Source: an uncultured Eubacterium sp. (GTDB taxonomy: Bacteria; Bacillota; Clostridia; Lachnospirales; CAG-274). From it: a DNA stretch of 64,000 nucleotides. The notes under the pieces were generated by a model, which searched no databases, was not told the DNA's origin, and saw only the letters and a list, made by a program, of their open reading frames with translations. The stretch covers positions 1 to 64,000 of the forward strand of contig UQYD01000008.1 in NCBI GenBank assembly GCA_900545305.1. The letters are read 5' to 3'. Shown here piece after piece: positions 1 through 14,302 of this stretch (position 1 is the stretch's first letter; every line of letters begins with the position of its first letter). Made by a program: the position numbers and the translations under genes.

Positions 1-2970
1 TTCTGCTCTACCGTTTTTAACATAATGTTCTACAAGCTGTTCACCTGTAAGATTAGCTAAGTCACTGTAATTTGCCTTGTAAATATTAGGGTTAAATTCA
101 GCTGATGCAACTCTCATTTCATTACAACCACCTGAAATATAATGATTGTATGCTGCCTTGTAATCATCTCCAAAAACAGCCTTTACATCGGAATTATTGT
201 CTAAATAGTATTTAGCATCAAATACATATGAAGCTGTTCTACCCTCAGCTATACCATTATTTAACCAATGCTTATAAAGAACATTTTCATCATCACCTAA
301 AACTGAAACAACATCACGGTTGTTGTTCTTGTAAATATCTTTGTCAAATATCCAACCATTTAAATTGTTAGGTATTGTTGGCATAGTTTCATATATTTTT
401 TCTGAACCATTTGGATATCCTGTATATTTATCAGCATAACTGTCTTTTGAACAATACACCTTTAATGGGTTGCAGTTCCTAAAGACATCAGCCTCTATCC
501 TTGTTAGACTATTTGGAATTTCTATACTTATTAAACCTTTACAGTTTTCAAATGCAGAATACCTTATCTTTTTCACACTATATGGAATTTTTATACTTGT
601 TAAGCCACTACAATTTTCAAATGCAGAATTCTCTATATTTGTTACACTATCGGGGATTGTTACACTTGTTTTACCTGCCGGACATTGTATTAACTTACTT
701 TTAGCCTTATTATATAAAACTCCATCTACAGACGAATATTCATCATTTCCTAAATTTACATTTATGCTCTTTAAATTTTGACAGTCACCAAACGAATACA
801 TTATATTTGTTACTTTGTCTGGAATGGTTACACTTGCTAAACTGTTACAACTACAAAAAGCATATCGTCCTATACTTGTCACGCTATCTGGAATTGTCAC
901 ATTTGTCAAATTTTCACACTTGTAAAATAAATTATCCTCTATAATTGTTAAATTTTCAGAGATTATTATACTTGTTAAATTAGTGCAATAAGAAAATGCA
1001 TTTTTCCCTATACTTGTTACACTGTTAGGGATTTCTACACTTGTCAAACTGCTACAATTTTCAAATGCACTTTTCCCTATACTTGTCACACCATCTGGAA
1101 TTGTTACATTTATCAAATTTTTACAATTGCTAAATAAATAATTCCCTATACTTGTTACACCATTGGGAATTTCTATATTTTCTAAACTTTCACAACCACC
1201 AAACACACTTCCCCCTATACTCGTTACACTATCTGGAAGTTCTACACTTCTTAAACTTTTACAATTTATAAATGCACTTACTCCTATACTTGTTACACTG
1301 CTTGGAACTTTTATACTTATTAAGCCACTACAGTTTGAGAATGCACTTGCCCCTATACTTGTCACACTAGTTGGAATTTCTATACTTGTTAGACCTTCAC
1401 AGTAATAAAACGCACTTTCACCTATACTTGTTACACTATTAGGGATTTCCACACTTCTTAAACTTCTACAACCACCAAATGTGCCATAATCAATACTTAT
1501 CACACCATCTGGTATTTCTATACTGGTTAAACCTTCACAGTAACAAAATGCACATTGCCCTATACTTGTTACACTACTGGACATTTTTACATTTTTTAAA
1601 CTGCTACAGTACTCAAATGCCTCTTCCCCTATACTTGTCACACTATCTGGGATTGTTACACTTTTTAAATTATCGCAATCTAAAAACGCACCTTTCCCTA
1701 TACTTATTACACTATCTGGTATTTCTACACTTGTTAAGAAACTACAACCATAAAATATTTTCTCCCCTATACTTGTTACGCCATTTTCAATAATAACCTT
1801 TCTTATTGCATATCTGTCATTGAAAATAGGATTCTTAGACTCACTCCAATCATACATATCACCACTGCCACTTATAGTAAGCACACCCTTGATATCGAGA
1901 GTATATGTAACATTATCACCACATTTACCACTATAAAGCACATCATCTATTATAGGCATATTATCATATATTTTCTTTGTTCCCTCTGGGTAATTTTTAT
2001 ACGTATCAGCTACGCTACCTCTTTCACAATAGACTTCAAAGCCCTTACATCCAAAAAAAGCCATTTCATCTATATTAGTAACACTACTTGGTATTTCTAT
2101 CTGCTTCAAACTTCCACAGCTCCAAAAACTTTCAAATCCTATATTTGTTATACCATTAGGTAATTTTACACTTTTTAAGCTACTACAATTAAAAAAAGCA
2201 TTTTTATCTATACTCAATATTCCCTCTGGTATATCAATTGACACCAGTTGTCCACAATTATAAAATGTAGAATCCTTAATTTGTGTCATATTTTTAGAAA
2301 GTGTAACGGTAACTATATTCTCACAAAGACTAAAAGCTGATACTCCTATGTCAGTTACGCTATCTGGAATTTTTACCTCTATAAGTCTGTTGCTTCTCAA
2401 AAAGGCAGCACTACCTATTTTTTCTACAGTATTTGAGATTGAAATATCTCCAATACTGGAGTACTTAAAAGCATCATTACCTATACTTGTTACTCCATCT
2501 TCAATAATCACTTTTTCAAACTTTTTATTTGAAAAAGGAGATTCATTATAGCCCTCTTTATAATTATACATATCCCCACTGCCACTTATAGTAAGCACAC
2601 CATCGCTATTGAGAGTATATGTAACATTATCACCACATTTACCACTTTCAACAATACCGTCAGCCTGAACAGTTACAGCCTCATCAGCATTTTCAACAGC
2701 TGGGCTTTCCTCTGCTGATACTTCTTCTACAGCCTGTTCTTCCTGTACGACTGTAGTCTGTTCCTCTGTTACTTCTTCCTGAACAGCCTCACTTTGTGTA
2801 ACTTCTTCTGAGCTTTCTTCAACTGTTTCTTGTGGTACATCTTCTTGTGATACTTCTTCCTGAACCACTTCTTCTACAGTTTCCTGTACAGGTTCTTCTG
2901 CATAAACTCCACTTAAACTTGTAGCTGTCATTATTGCTGACAATGCAACGCCTAAAATTCTCTTTTTCAT
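1..2970 (-). CDS. BspA-like leucine-rich-repeat surface protein (C-terminus beyond window)
   Basis: The reading frame is open from an ATG at 2968-2970 to the window edge (990 codons, no stop), so the C-terminus is missing. A signal peptide (MKKRILGVALSAIMTATSLS...) is followed by an acidic Glu/Val/Gln-rich linker of about 75 residues. Two modules starting SGKCGDNVTYTL and containing LTISGSGDMY each precede a run of 23-residue LRR_5 repeats of the form SVEIPDSVTSIGxxAFxxCxxLT. Near the window edge are repeats of the type FDAKYYLDNNSDVKAVFGDD, common at the C-termini of clostridial surface proteins. BspA-family proteins are extracellular adhesion or binding proteins; the ligand cannot be told. 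The start is fixed by AAGGGGG shortly upstream. Confidence 0.88.
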   Translation of the reverse strand, partial: MKKRILGVALSAIMTATSLSGVYAEEPVQETVEEVVQEEVSQEDVPQETVEESSEEVTQSEAVQEEVTEEQTTVVQEEQAVEEVSAEESPAVENADEAVTVQADGIVESGKCGDNVTYTLNSDGVLTISGSGDMYNYKEGYNESPFSNKKFEKVIIEDGVTSIGNDAFKYSSIGDISISNTVEKIGSAAFLRSNRLIEVKIPDSVTDIGVSAFSLCENIVTVTLSKNMTQIKDSTFYNCGQLVSIDIPEGILSIDKNAFFNCSSLKSVKLPNGITNIGFESFWSCGSLKQIEIPSSVTNIDEMAFFGCKGFEVYCERGSVADTYKNYPEGTKKIYDNMPIIDDVLYSGKCGDNVTYTLDIKGVLTISGSGDMYDWSESKNPIFNDRYAIRKVIIENGVTSIGEKIFYGCSFLTSVEIPDSVISIGKGAFLDCDNLKSVTIPDSVTSIGEEAFEYCSSLKNVKMSSSVTSIGQCAFCYCEGLTSIEIPDGVISIDYGTFGGCRSLRSVEIPNSVTSIGESAFYYCEGLTSIEIPTSVTSIGASAFSNCSGLISIKVPSSVTSIGVSAFINCKSLRSVELPDSVTSIGGSVFGGCESLENIEIPNGVTSIGNYLFSNCKNLINVTIPDGVTSIGKSAFENCSSLTSVEIPNSVTSIGKNAFSYCTNLTSIIISENLTIIEDNLFYKCENLTNVTIPDSVTSIGRYAFCSCNSLASVTIPDKVTNIMYSFGDCQNLKSINVNLGNDEYSSVDGVLYNKAKSKLIQCPAGKTSVTIPDSVTNIENSAFENCSGLTSIKIPYSVKKIRYSAFENCKGLISIEIPNSLTRIEADVFRNCNPLKVYCSKDSYADKYTGYPNGSEKIYETMPTIPNNLNGWIFDKDIYKNNNRDVVSVLGDDENVLYKHWLNNGIAEGRTASYVFDAKYYLDNNSDVKAVFGDDYKAAYNHYISGGCNEMRVASAEFNPNIYKANYSDLANLTGEQLVEHYVKNGRAE
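600..1790 (-). repeat. Tandem 69-bp repeats encoding 23-aa leucine-rich repeats
   Basis: About 17 near-identical 69-bp units run back to back inside the surface protein gene; a second, more divergent group lies at about 2060-2500. Each unit encodes one LRR_5 repeat. The conserved plus-strand word is cctatacttgttacact. Such close DNA identity favours expansion and contraction by recombination. Confidence 0.85.
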
Positions 2971-2999
2971 TTTTTACGCCCCCTTAAAAGCACCTTATC

Positions 3000-3027
3000 T
3001 TTATAGAAATATGACATTTTTCGACAA
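3000..3027 (-). promoter_or_regulatory. Probable promoter of the LRR surface protein gene
   Basis: On the minus strand TTGTCG (3022-3027) and TATAAA (3000-3005) are separated by 16 bp, about 30 bp before the start codon. The match is moderate. Confidence 0.45.
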
Positions 3028-3118
3028 ATTTCTTTTTTCATCTTATGTTAATATTTTAACACTAGTATATATATTTTGCAAACAAATTTAATATTTTTTC
3101 AAAAGAAAAATATTTTAC

Positions 3119-3159
3119 AAAAAAAGACTGCTATTGAATTTAATCAACAACAGTCTTTA
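3119..3159 (-). terminator. Terminator of the ATP synthase operon
   Basis: Immediately after the atpC stop, AAAGACTG pairs with CAGTCTTT with extra pairing inside the stem, followed on the minus strand by seven T residues. It closes the atp operon. Confidence 0.85.
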
Positions 3160-3162
3160 AAA

Positions 3163-3561
3163 TTAATCATTTACATGAAGTCTAACCATAGCTCTTTTAA
3201 GTGCATTTTCAGCACGAACTACGTCTAAGCCCACATTTCTTTCAGAAAGTCTTCTTTCTGCTCTTTCTTTTGCCTTTTCTGCTCTGACTTTATCTATTTC
3301 GTCAGACCATTCAGCAATATCAGTAAGTATATTTACGCCCTCGCCATCAACTTCTACAAAACCACCTAAAACAGCAGCTCTTTTTTCCTCATTTTCTGAA
3401 ATTTTCAATTTCAAAACACCGTAATCTAATACAGTAACAAGGGGTTGATGTCCTGCCATAATACCAATATCGCCGACCTTAGTACGCATAATAACCATTT
3501 CTGCCTCTCCGTCATACATAATACGGGAAGGCGTAACGATTTTAAGGGATAACTTATTCAT
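3163..3561 (-). CDS. atpC: F1 ATP synthase epsilon subunit
   Basis: 132 aa, usual length. The N-terminal beta-sandwich (residues 1-85, with GDIGIMAGHQPLVTVLDYG) and C-terminal helical hairpin (VRAEKAKERAERRLSER) are both recognisable. Epsilon is part of the central rotor stalk and can inhibit ATP hydrolysis through its C-terminal helices. It is the last gene of the operon, 11 bp after atpD. Confidence 0.97.
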   Translation of the reverse strand: MNKLSLKIVTPSRIMYDGEAEMVIMRTKVGDIGIMAGHQPLVTVLDYGVLKLKISENEEKRAAVLGGFVEVDGEGVNILTDIAEWSDEIDKVRAEKAKERAERRLSERNVGLDVVRAENALKRAMVRLHVND

Positions 3562-3572
3562 AATCTACCCCC

Positions 3573-4985
<1,413 letters not shown>

Positions 4986-5025
4986 TTAACTTACCCTATA
5001 CAGCTAAGTAGATATATATAGAATT

Positions 5026-5880
5026 TTATTCTAATGCGTTACTACCACTTACGATTTCAGTTAATTCCTGAGTAATTGCACCCTGTCTTGCTCTATTGTA
5101 ATGAAGATTAAGAGTATCAAGCATTTGGGTAGCATTATCTGTGGCTGAATCCATAGCAGTCATACGGGAAGTTAATTCGCATACGGAGGACTCTACTAAA
5201 GCACCGTAAATAACTGTATTAATGTATTTTGGAATAACATATGCTAATACTGTTTCGTCATCTGGCTCGTAAATAGTAAGTGTAAGATTATCCTTTTCAC
5301 TTTCTCCCAAACTTTCTGTATCCAAAGGTAAAAGACGCATAACCTTAGGTTCGCTGGCTATTGTAGAAATATATTCTGTATAGACAAGATATACTTCGTC
5401 AACATCCCCATTCTGATACATCTGTGTTATTTTTTCGCCTATTGCCCTTGCATCTTCGTAAGTAGGTTTTTCTGAAATTCCAGTATAGTTCTGTGCAAAG
5501 TCACAACCCTTATTCTTTAAAAATTCAAAACCTTTTGAACCTACTGTAATGTAAGAAGCACTTTTTCCCTCTGTAATACCTAAAGCTGTTTTACAAGCAT
5601 TTGTGTTATATCCTCCACAAAGTCCTCTGTCGCCTGTAAGAATAACTACGCCTGTATTTTTTACTTCTCTTGACTTCAAAAATACATTGTCTGTATTGCC
5701 TGCACCTTTAACTACATTGGCAATAACGCGTCTAATGGCGTTAAAGAAAGGCTTTGTATCATCAAAATTCTGCTTTGCCTTTGTCAGCTTTGAACTGGCA
5801 ACCAAATTCATGGCCTTTGTTATCTGCTGGGTGCTATTGACACTTTTAATTCTGCGTTTTATGTTACGCATTGATGCCAT
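5026..5880 (-). CDS. atpG: F1 ATP synthase gamma subunit
   Basis: 284 aa, normal length. Gamma is the rotating central shaft. The N-terminal helix (MASMRNIKRRIKSVNSTQQI) and the conserved C-terminal helix (ASRMTAMD-like SRMTAMDSATDNA, then RARQGAITQELTEIVSG) that form the coiled-coil axle are both present. It lies 12 bp after atpA and 61 bp before atpD. Confidence 0.97.
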   Translation of the reverse strand: MASMRNIKRRIKSVNSTQQITKAMNLVASSKLTKAKQNFDDTKPFFNAIRRVIANVVKGAGNTDNVFLKSREVKNTGVVILTGDRGLCGGYNTNACKTALGITEGKSASYITVGSKGFEFLKNKGCDFAQNYTGISEKPTYEDARAIGEKITQMYQNGDVDEVYLVYTEYISTIASEPKVMRLLPLDTESLGESEKDNLTLTIYEPDDETVLAYVIPKYINTVIYGALVESSVCELTSRMTAMDSATDNATQMLDTLNLHYNRARQGAITQELTEIVSGSNALE

Positions 5881-5892
5881 AATATCACCTCA

Positions 5893-7951
<2,059 letters not shown>

Positions 7952-7964
<13 letters not shown>

Positions 7965-8473
7965 TCAATCTCCTCCAAATCAGATATTGTTTCATCAACC
8001 AGCTTATTCTGTTCATCTTCAGTCATCTTGGCAGCAACAAATTTTTCTGACATAAGAGTAGATACCTGAACAATCTGCTTTTTAATATCGTCTTTAGCCT
8101 TTTCTTCTGCTCTTTCGATTTCAAGATTAGCTCTATCCTTAATAGCTGTCGCCTCTGTCTTAGCATCAGAAATAATAATCTGACTATTCTTGAGGGCAGT
8201 TGTACGAGCTTCCTGTAATATAGCAGTTCTTTCGCTTTCGATATTTTTAAGCTTTTCTTCGTACTCCTTTTTAAGAGCCTGTGCTTGTGCCATATCAGCC
8301 TCTGTTTTATCAATTTGAGAAGATATTTTTTCCTTTCTCGCATTTAAGAACTTGAGAACAGGTTGGTATAAAAGTTTACTCAATATAAAACAAAGGATAG
8401 CTGTATTTATAAGCTGAATTATAACCTGAATGACAGTCTGCTGATTCAGTATAATTACATAGCCTGAGTCCAA
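7952..8473 (-). CDS. atpF: F0 ATP synthase b subunit
   Basis: 173 aa: one N-terminal membrane helix (residues about 15-40) followed by a long charged coiled coil, the peripheral stator stalk. The start is TTG (8471-8473), chosen because GGAGG lies 8 nt upstream and no in-frame ATG fits. The C-terminus overlaps atpH. Confidence 0.94.
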
Positions 8474-8538
8474 GAATATTGCCTCCTTTCAATGTGGTTT
8501 TTCCCACAATAGTCATAAATAAACGTGCAATATTCCTC

Positions 8539-9578
<1,040 letters not shown>

Positions 9579-9632
9579 TCATATTCCTCCTTTCATAGTT
9601 AATTATTTCATAATTTATCAATAAGAAAAAAA

Positions 9633-10013
9633 TTATTTTTCTTTATTGGCAGTAATAAAATTAGTGATATAGGCTGCCGGCTGAACCAACAAAAGACCTA
9701 TTAACACTCCAACTACGTTGATTTGCTCAACTAAACAAGCAAGAACTACAATAACAACACTTACTACAAGTCGCATAGTATAATTTGCTCTTGTGTAATT
9801 ATTTGCATTTTTAGGGTCCATATCCACAGCCTTATCCAAAGTTCTTTCAAGCATATAGACCTTAACAAGTGAGGCTACTGTTCCAAGGATAATGCCCACT
9901 ATCCAATATATTTTGTTACCGGCAAAAAATAACCCAACTACTAAGGCTATAAGCCCTAGTACAGCTATTACAGTAGATAATTTTTTGCAAGTATCAGACA
10001 TTTTAAATTCCAT
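9633..10013 (-). CDS. AtpI-like ATP synthase accessory membrane protein
   Basis: 126 aa with four predicted membrane helices, matching ATP synthase subunit I-like proteins that precede atpB. These are thought to help assemble the c ring or handle cations. Its ATG overlaps the stop of the preceding gene by one base (TAATG). A second in-frame ATG lies four codons in (MSDTC). Family assignment rests on topology and position more than on sequence. Confidence 0.75.
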   Translation of the reverse strand: MEFKMSDTCKKLSTVIAVLGLIALVVGLFFAGNKIYWIVGIILGTVASLVKVYMLERTLDKAVDMDPKNANNYTRANYTMRLVVSVVIVVLACLVEQINVVGVLIGLLLVQPAAYITNFITANKEK

Positions 10014-10297
10014 TAAAAGTCACCACTTTCATCATCATTATCATTGTTATTATTTTTGTTTTCTATTCCTTTTATAGGAATGTAGGTATCTTTATCTTTG
10101 TAAAAATCTTTAGTCATAATGTACACACTTCTGAAGCCGGCACATACTCCCAATATTATAAATACAATCATTAGTATATTGCCTGTGTGAAATATTTTAT
10201 CCAAAAAAGAACCTAAAACAAGGCAAAGGAAAATAGGCACAATCATTGAAACCCCGATTTGTGTTACTAAGGCTAAAGCCTTCCCTATTTCTCTCAT
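10013..10297 (-). CDS. AtpZ/AtpI-family protein, first gene of the atp operon
   Basis: About 94 aa, two membrane helices (VTQIGVSMIVPIFLCLVLGS; NILMIVFIILGVCAGF) and a hydrophilic Asn/Asp-rich tail. This matches the small AtpZ-type proteins at the head of clostridial atp operons, proposed to aid F0 assembly or Mg/Ca handling. The start chosen is the ATG at 10295-10297, with GGAGG 6 nt upstream; an in-frame ATG six codons earlier lies before that SD. Confidence 0.78.
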   Translation of the reverse strand: MREIGKALALVTQIGVSMIVPIFLCLVLGSFLDKIFHTGNILMIVFIILGVCAGFRSVYIMTKDFYKDKDTYIPIKGIENKNNNNDNDDESGDF

Positions 10298-10319
10298 AAA
10301 AAGCCTCCTACACATAACT

Positions 10320-10348
10320 AATTTACACTTTTATTTGTTCAATATCAA
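10320..10348 (-). promoter_or_regulatory. Probable promoter of the ATP synthase operon
   Basis: TTGATA (10343-10348) and TAAATT (10320-10325) on the minus strand with a 17-bp spacer, just before the first atp gene. The region 10350-10790 upstream is very AT-rich with no convincing gene. Confidence 0.5.
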
Positions 10349-10793
10349 TGTAAAAAAGAAAATAACATAGTTTTTTAGCATAAAAAAATATTTTTTGTTG
10401 TTATCAACGTTTAATTTATGCCCTTATTTTAAAATTTATTGTACGCTTCATTATACACTTATTTTAGTAAAAAGTCTATCTATATTTAGTGAATTATACC
10501 TATTTTTAGCCTATTTTATTACTTTTTTGTACTTTTTTCAACACAATAAACAAATTTCAGCCAATTCACCTGATAAGTTGCACAAATTAAACATTTATTT
10601 TAAGCAAAATCGCATAAAAACGTTCATTGATTTACATAATATTGTTATTCTATTGTCAATCTTAACAAATGGAATTTTTTTATCAATAAGCTATTTAGGT
10701 TTATTTTTAATGATTTTGTAAGGTTTTATAGCATTTTCTGTAATAATTTTGGATAAAAATGGCTGTTGTGTAAAAACACAATACAACACAAAA

Positions 10794-10823
10794 AACCGTA
10801 GAACGATTTCTCATTCTACGGTT
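10794..10823 (-). terminator. Hairpin copy 1 of a 30-bp direct repeat, probable terminator
   Basis: Perfect stem CCGTAGAA/TTCTACGG followed on the minus strand by six T residues. An identical 30-bp copy lies at 11095-11124. This copy closes the structured segment downstream of ileS. Confidence 0.7.
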
Positions 10824-10913
10824 CAGAGTATCTAAAAAGCTAATTTTAGAGAATAATTTGCAATTTTCAAAAAATACATTTGCATATTTTTTCAGATTAT
10901 CAAAGGAAAGTTG

Positions 10914-11124
10914 TTAAGAAAACCAAGGTTTTCTTAAATTAATTCCGCAACTCGAGCTTTGCCCGAGTGAGGACAGGGACTGTTTTGTGTTCTTGCGTAG
11001 CAAGGACGCGAAATACACGGCTGGTCCCTACCTTAGACCAACTGCAAGAAATGCAAGCATTTCTTGCAAGGCTGTCGACTTTATCGACAGCCTAAACCGT
11101 AGAACGATTTCTCATTCTACGGTT
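10914..11124 (-). repeat. Array of perfect inverted repeats between ileS and atp
   Basis: Consecutive self-complementary segments: 10914-10937 (TTAAGAAAACC/GGTTTTCTTAA), 10951-10967 (CTCG... near-perfect), 10989-11007, 11023-11039, 11043-11068 (TGCAAGAAATGC/GCATTTCTTGCA), 11070-11092 (GGCTGTCGA/TCGACAGCC) and 11095-11124. No open frame of note and no RNA family recognised. It could be a structured 3'-UTR or small RNA, or a REP/BIME-like intergenic repeat. Confidence 0.7.
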
Positions 11125-11142
11125 TTCATTTATATCATCAAA

Positions 11143-14100
11143 TTATCTCTTTTCAACAGAAAGTGTTACCTTTTCGCCGTTGATATTCCATTCCTTGCTG
11201 TAGCCAGCCTTACCAGCCTGTACGCTTTCAGCAAGAACGTCCTTACCAATGCTTTCGCCGTTCTTAGCAAAGATTTCAGCAATCTTGTCGTTACCTTCAT
11301 AGTATACATTAATTCTATCAAGGACTTCAAAACCAGCTTCCTTACGCATTGTCTGGAGCTTAGATACAAGTTCTCTTGCAAAACCTTCTTCAATAAGTTC
11401 TGGAGAAAGAGTTGTGTCAAGAACTACTGTAGTATTCTTGTAGCTTTCAGCAACAAAGCCGTCTGTCTGAGCAGTTGCAACAAGAACATCTTCTTCTGCA
11501 AGTTCAACATCAGTGCCGTCAATAGTGAACTTAATAGCACCCTTTGTCTTTAACTCATTCATAAGGGCATTGCCGTCGCCATTCTTTAAGTATTCGCCAA
11601 TCTGTGGAACGAGCTTACCATACTTCTTACCAAGTGTTCTAAGCTGTGGCTTAAAGCTGTAGCTTGTGAACTTAGCAGCATCGTCAACAAATTCAACATT
11701 CTTAACATTTAATTCATCAAGAATAATGTCGTTATATTCTGCATCAAGTTTAGACTGTGCCTGAACATACATCTGACCAATAGGCTGTCTGTTCTTGATG
11801 TTAGCAGTATTTCTAGCAGCTCTACCGGCAACTACAACAGAAAGAACTAATTCCATATTAGCTTCTAACTTAGCATCAATCATTGATTCGTCAGCTACAG
11901 GGAAGTCGCATAAGTGAACTGACTTTGGAGCAGTCTTATCAATACCTACAACTAAGTTCTGGTAAATACTTTCAGCCATAAATGGAGTAAATGGAGCAGA
12001 AAGTAAAGACATAGTCTTAAGAACTGTATATAAAGTCATATAAGCATTAATCTTATCCTGTGGCATACCTTCGCCCCAGAATCTTTCTCTTGAACGTCTT
12101 ACATACCAGTTAGAAAGTTCGTCTACAAAATCAGCCATAGCTCTTGCAGATTCTGTAATCTTGTAGTTTTCAAGAGAGTTATCAACATACTTAACAAGAG
12201 AATTAAGCTTTGAAAGAATCCACTTATCCATTGGAGGAAGCTGTGAATAGTCTAACTTATAATCCATTGGGTTAAAGTTGTCAATATTAGCATAGAGTAC
12301 ATAGAATGCGTAAGTATTCCAAAGAGTACCCATAAACTTTCTCTGATACTCGTTTACATTCTTGTCATCAAATCTATTTGGTAACCAAGGAGCAGAGTTA
12401 GCATAGAAGTACCATCTAACTGCGTCAGCACCCTGATTGTCAAGAACAGTCCAAGGGTCAACAACATTACCTAAATGCTTTGACATCTTTCTACCGTCTT
12501 TATCCTGAACGTGACCTAAAACGATTACATTCTTATATGGACTCTTATCAAAAATAAGTGTAGAAATAGCCATTAATGTATAGAACCAACCTCTTGTCTG
12601 GTCAATAGCTTCAGAAATGAAGTCAGCTGGGTAGTTCTGTTCAAAAATTTCCTTGTTTTCAAATGGATAGTGCCACTGTGCAAAAGGCATTGAACCTGAA
12701 TCGAACCAACAGTCAATAACTTCTGATACTCTGTGCATCTTGCCACCACACTTAGGACAGTTAAGTTCAACTCTGTCGATGTATGGCTTATGAAGTTCAA
12801 TATCGTCTGGGCAGTTATCACTCATAGACTTTAACTGTTCAATAGAACCAACAGCCTCTCTGTGACCACATTCACATTCCCAAATAGGAAGTGGAGTACC
12901 CCAGTATCTTTCTCTTGAAAGCCCCCAGTCAATAACGTTTTCAAGGAAGTTACCGAAACGACCGTTCTTAATATTATCAGGCATCCAGTTTACTGTAGCA
13001 TTGTTCTTTAAAAGCTGGTCTCTAACCTTAGTCATAGAAATGAACCAAGTATCTCTAGCATAGTAAAGAAGTGGAGTATCACATCTCCAGCAGAATGGAT
13101 AGCTATGTTCAAATGGAATTGCAGCAAATAACTTGCCACTTTCTTCAAGTCTCTTTAAAATTTCCTTGTCGCCGTCTTTTACGAATACGCCTTCAAGTCC
13201 TTCTACTTCCTTAGTGAACTTGCCCTGGTCATTAACGAGCTGAACAAAAGGAAGGTCAAATCTTCTACCAACGTTGGCATCGTCTTCACCAAATGCAGGA
13301 GCAATGTGAACAATACCAGTACCGTCTGTAAGTGTTACGTATGGGTCTTCTACAACGTAGTAAGCCTTTTTGTCAGGATTAGCATAGTCGAAAAGTGGTT
13401 CATATTCAGTATTTACAAGGTCCTGACCTCTGTAAGTTTCAACAACTTCGTAGTTGCCTTCGCCTAAAACTGTGTCTAAAAGAGCTGTTGCAAGGATATA
13501 AACCTTACCGTCATTACTCTTAACCTTTGAATATTCTTCAGCAGCATTTACACAAAGTGCAACGTTAGAAGGAAGTGTCCAAGGAGTAGTTGTCCAAGCA
13601 AGGAAGTATTCGTTATCCTTACCTACAACCTTAAATCTACAAATACAAGAAGTTTCCTTAACGTCCTTGTAGCCCTGAGCAACTTCGTGAGAAGAAAGAG
13701 CTGTACCACAACGTGGGCAGTAAGGTACAATCTTGTGACCTTTGTATAAAAGACCCTTGTCCCAAATCTGCTTTAATGCCCACCATACAGATTCAATATA
13801 ATCATTGTGATAAGTAACATATGGGTTATCCATATCAGCCCAATAACCTACTCTATCACTCATTTTACGCCAAAGACTTTCGTATGTGAATACAGAGTCC
13901 TTACACTTCTTAATAAATGGTTCTACACCATAGTCTTCAATCTGTGGCTTACCACTGATACCAAGCTGTTTTTCTACTTCAAGTTCTACCGGAAGACCGT
14001 GAGTATCCCAACCGGCTTTTCTAAGAACCTTGTAGCCCTTCATAGTCTTGTAACGAGGAATAAGGTCCTTGATTACTCTTGTTAAAATGTGACCAATGTG

Positions 14101-14262
14101 TGGCTTACCGTTTGCTGTAGGAGGTCCATCATAGAAAGTGAAAACTGGGCAGTTTTCTCTTGCCTTAATTGACTCGCCAAAAATATCGTTTTGTTTCCAG
14201 AAGCCTAAAATTTCTTTTTCTCTGTCCACGAAGTTAAGATTAGTGCTTACCTTATCGTACAC
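11143..14262 (-). CDS. ileS: Isoleucyl-tRNA synthetase, long (type II) form
   Basis: 1039 aa class I synthetase charging tRNA-Ile. Signature HIGH is at residues 55-58 (KPHIGHIL) and KMSKH is in DGRKMSKHLGN. A CP1 editing domain (AWTTTPWTLPSNVALCVN) and C-terminal anticodon-binding region are present. The length and C-terminal layout fit the type II family rather than the approximately 920-aa type I enzyme with a C-terminal zinc finger; type II enzymes are often mupirocin-insensitive, which is inference here. Start is GTG (14260-14262) with GGAGG 7 nt upstream. Expression is controlled by the T-box upstream. Confidence 0.97.
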   Translation of the reverse strand: MYDKVSTNLNFVDREKEILGFWKQNDIFGESIKARENCPVFTFYDGPPTANGKPHIGHILTRVIKDLIPRYKTMKGYKVLRKAGWDTHGLPVELEVEKQLGISGKPQIEDYGVEPFIKKCKDSVFTYESLWRKMSDRVGYWADMDNPYVTYHNDYIESVWWALKQIWDKGLLYKGHKIVPYCPRCGTALSSHEVAQGYKDVKETSCICRFKVVGKDNEYFLAWTTTPWTLPSNVALCVNAAEEYSKVKSNDGKVYILATALLDTVLGEGNYEVVETYRGQDLVNTEYEPLFDYANPDKKAYYVVEDPYVTLTDGTGIVHIAPAFGEDDANVGRRFDLPFVQLVNDQGKFTKEVEGLEGVFVKDGDKEILKRLEESGKLFAAIPFEHSYPFCWRCDTPLLYYARDTWFISMTKVRDQLLKNNATVNWMPDNIKNGRFGNFLENVIDWGLSRERYWGTPLPIWECECGHREAVGSIEQLKSMSDNCPDDIELHKPYIDRVELNCPKCGGKMHRVSEVIDCWFDSGSMPFAQWHYPFENKEIFEQNYPADFISEAIDQTRGWFYTLMAISTLIFDKSPYKNVIVLGHVQDKDGRKMSKHLGNVVDPWTVLDNQGADAVRWYFYANSAPWLPNRFDDKNVNEYQRKFMGTLWNTYAFYVLYANIDNFNPMDYKLDYSQLPPMDKWILSKLNSLVKYVDNSLENYKITESARAMADFVDELSNWYVRRSRERFWGEGMPQDKINAYMTLYTVLKTMSLLSAPFTPFMAESIYQNLVVGIDKTAPKSVHLCDFPVADESMIDAKLEANMELVLSVVVAGRAARNTANIKNRQPIGQMYVQAQSKLDAEYNDIILDELNVKNVEFVDDAAKFTSYSFKPQLRTLGKKYGKLVPQIGEYLKNGDGNALMNELKTKGAIKFTIDGTDVELAEEDVLVATAQTDGFVAESYKNTTVVLDTTLSPELIEEGFARELVSKLQTMRKEAGFEVLDRINVYYEGNDKIAEIFAKNGESIGKDVLAESVQAGKAGYSKEWNINGEKVTLSVEKR

Positions 14263-14302
14263 AATAAACCCTCCTTAAATTTAGGAATTACAAAATAAAT
14301 AT

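Noticed and set aside
600..1790. Regular short repeats that could suggest a CRISPR array
   Set aside because: Unit is an uninterrupted 69-bp coding repeat without distinct spacers; no cas genes.
1163..1793. Plus-strand open frames opposite the LRR gene
   Set aside because: Mirror frames of the repeat-rich coding strand, no SD.
10395..10721. 108-codon open frame on the plus strand between atp and ileS
   Set aside because: Very AT-rich, Phe/Leu/Ile/Tyr-heavy, no SD before a TTG start and no recognisable family; likely chance.
10794..11124. Insertion sequence bounded by terminal repeats
   Set aside because: The 30-bp copies are direct, each is self-palindromic, and no transposase is present.
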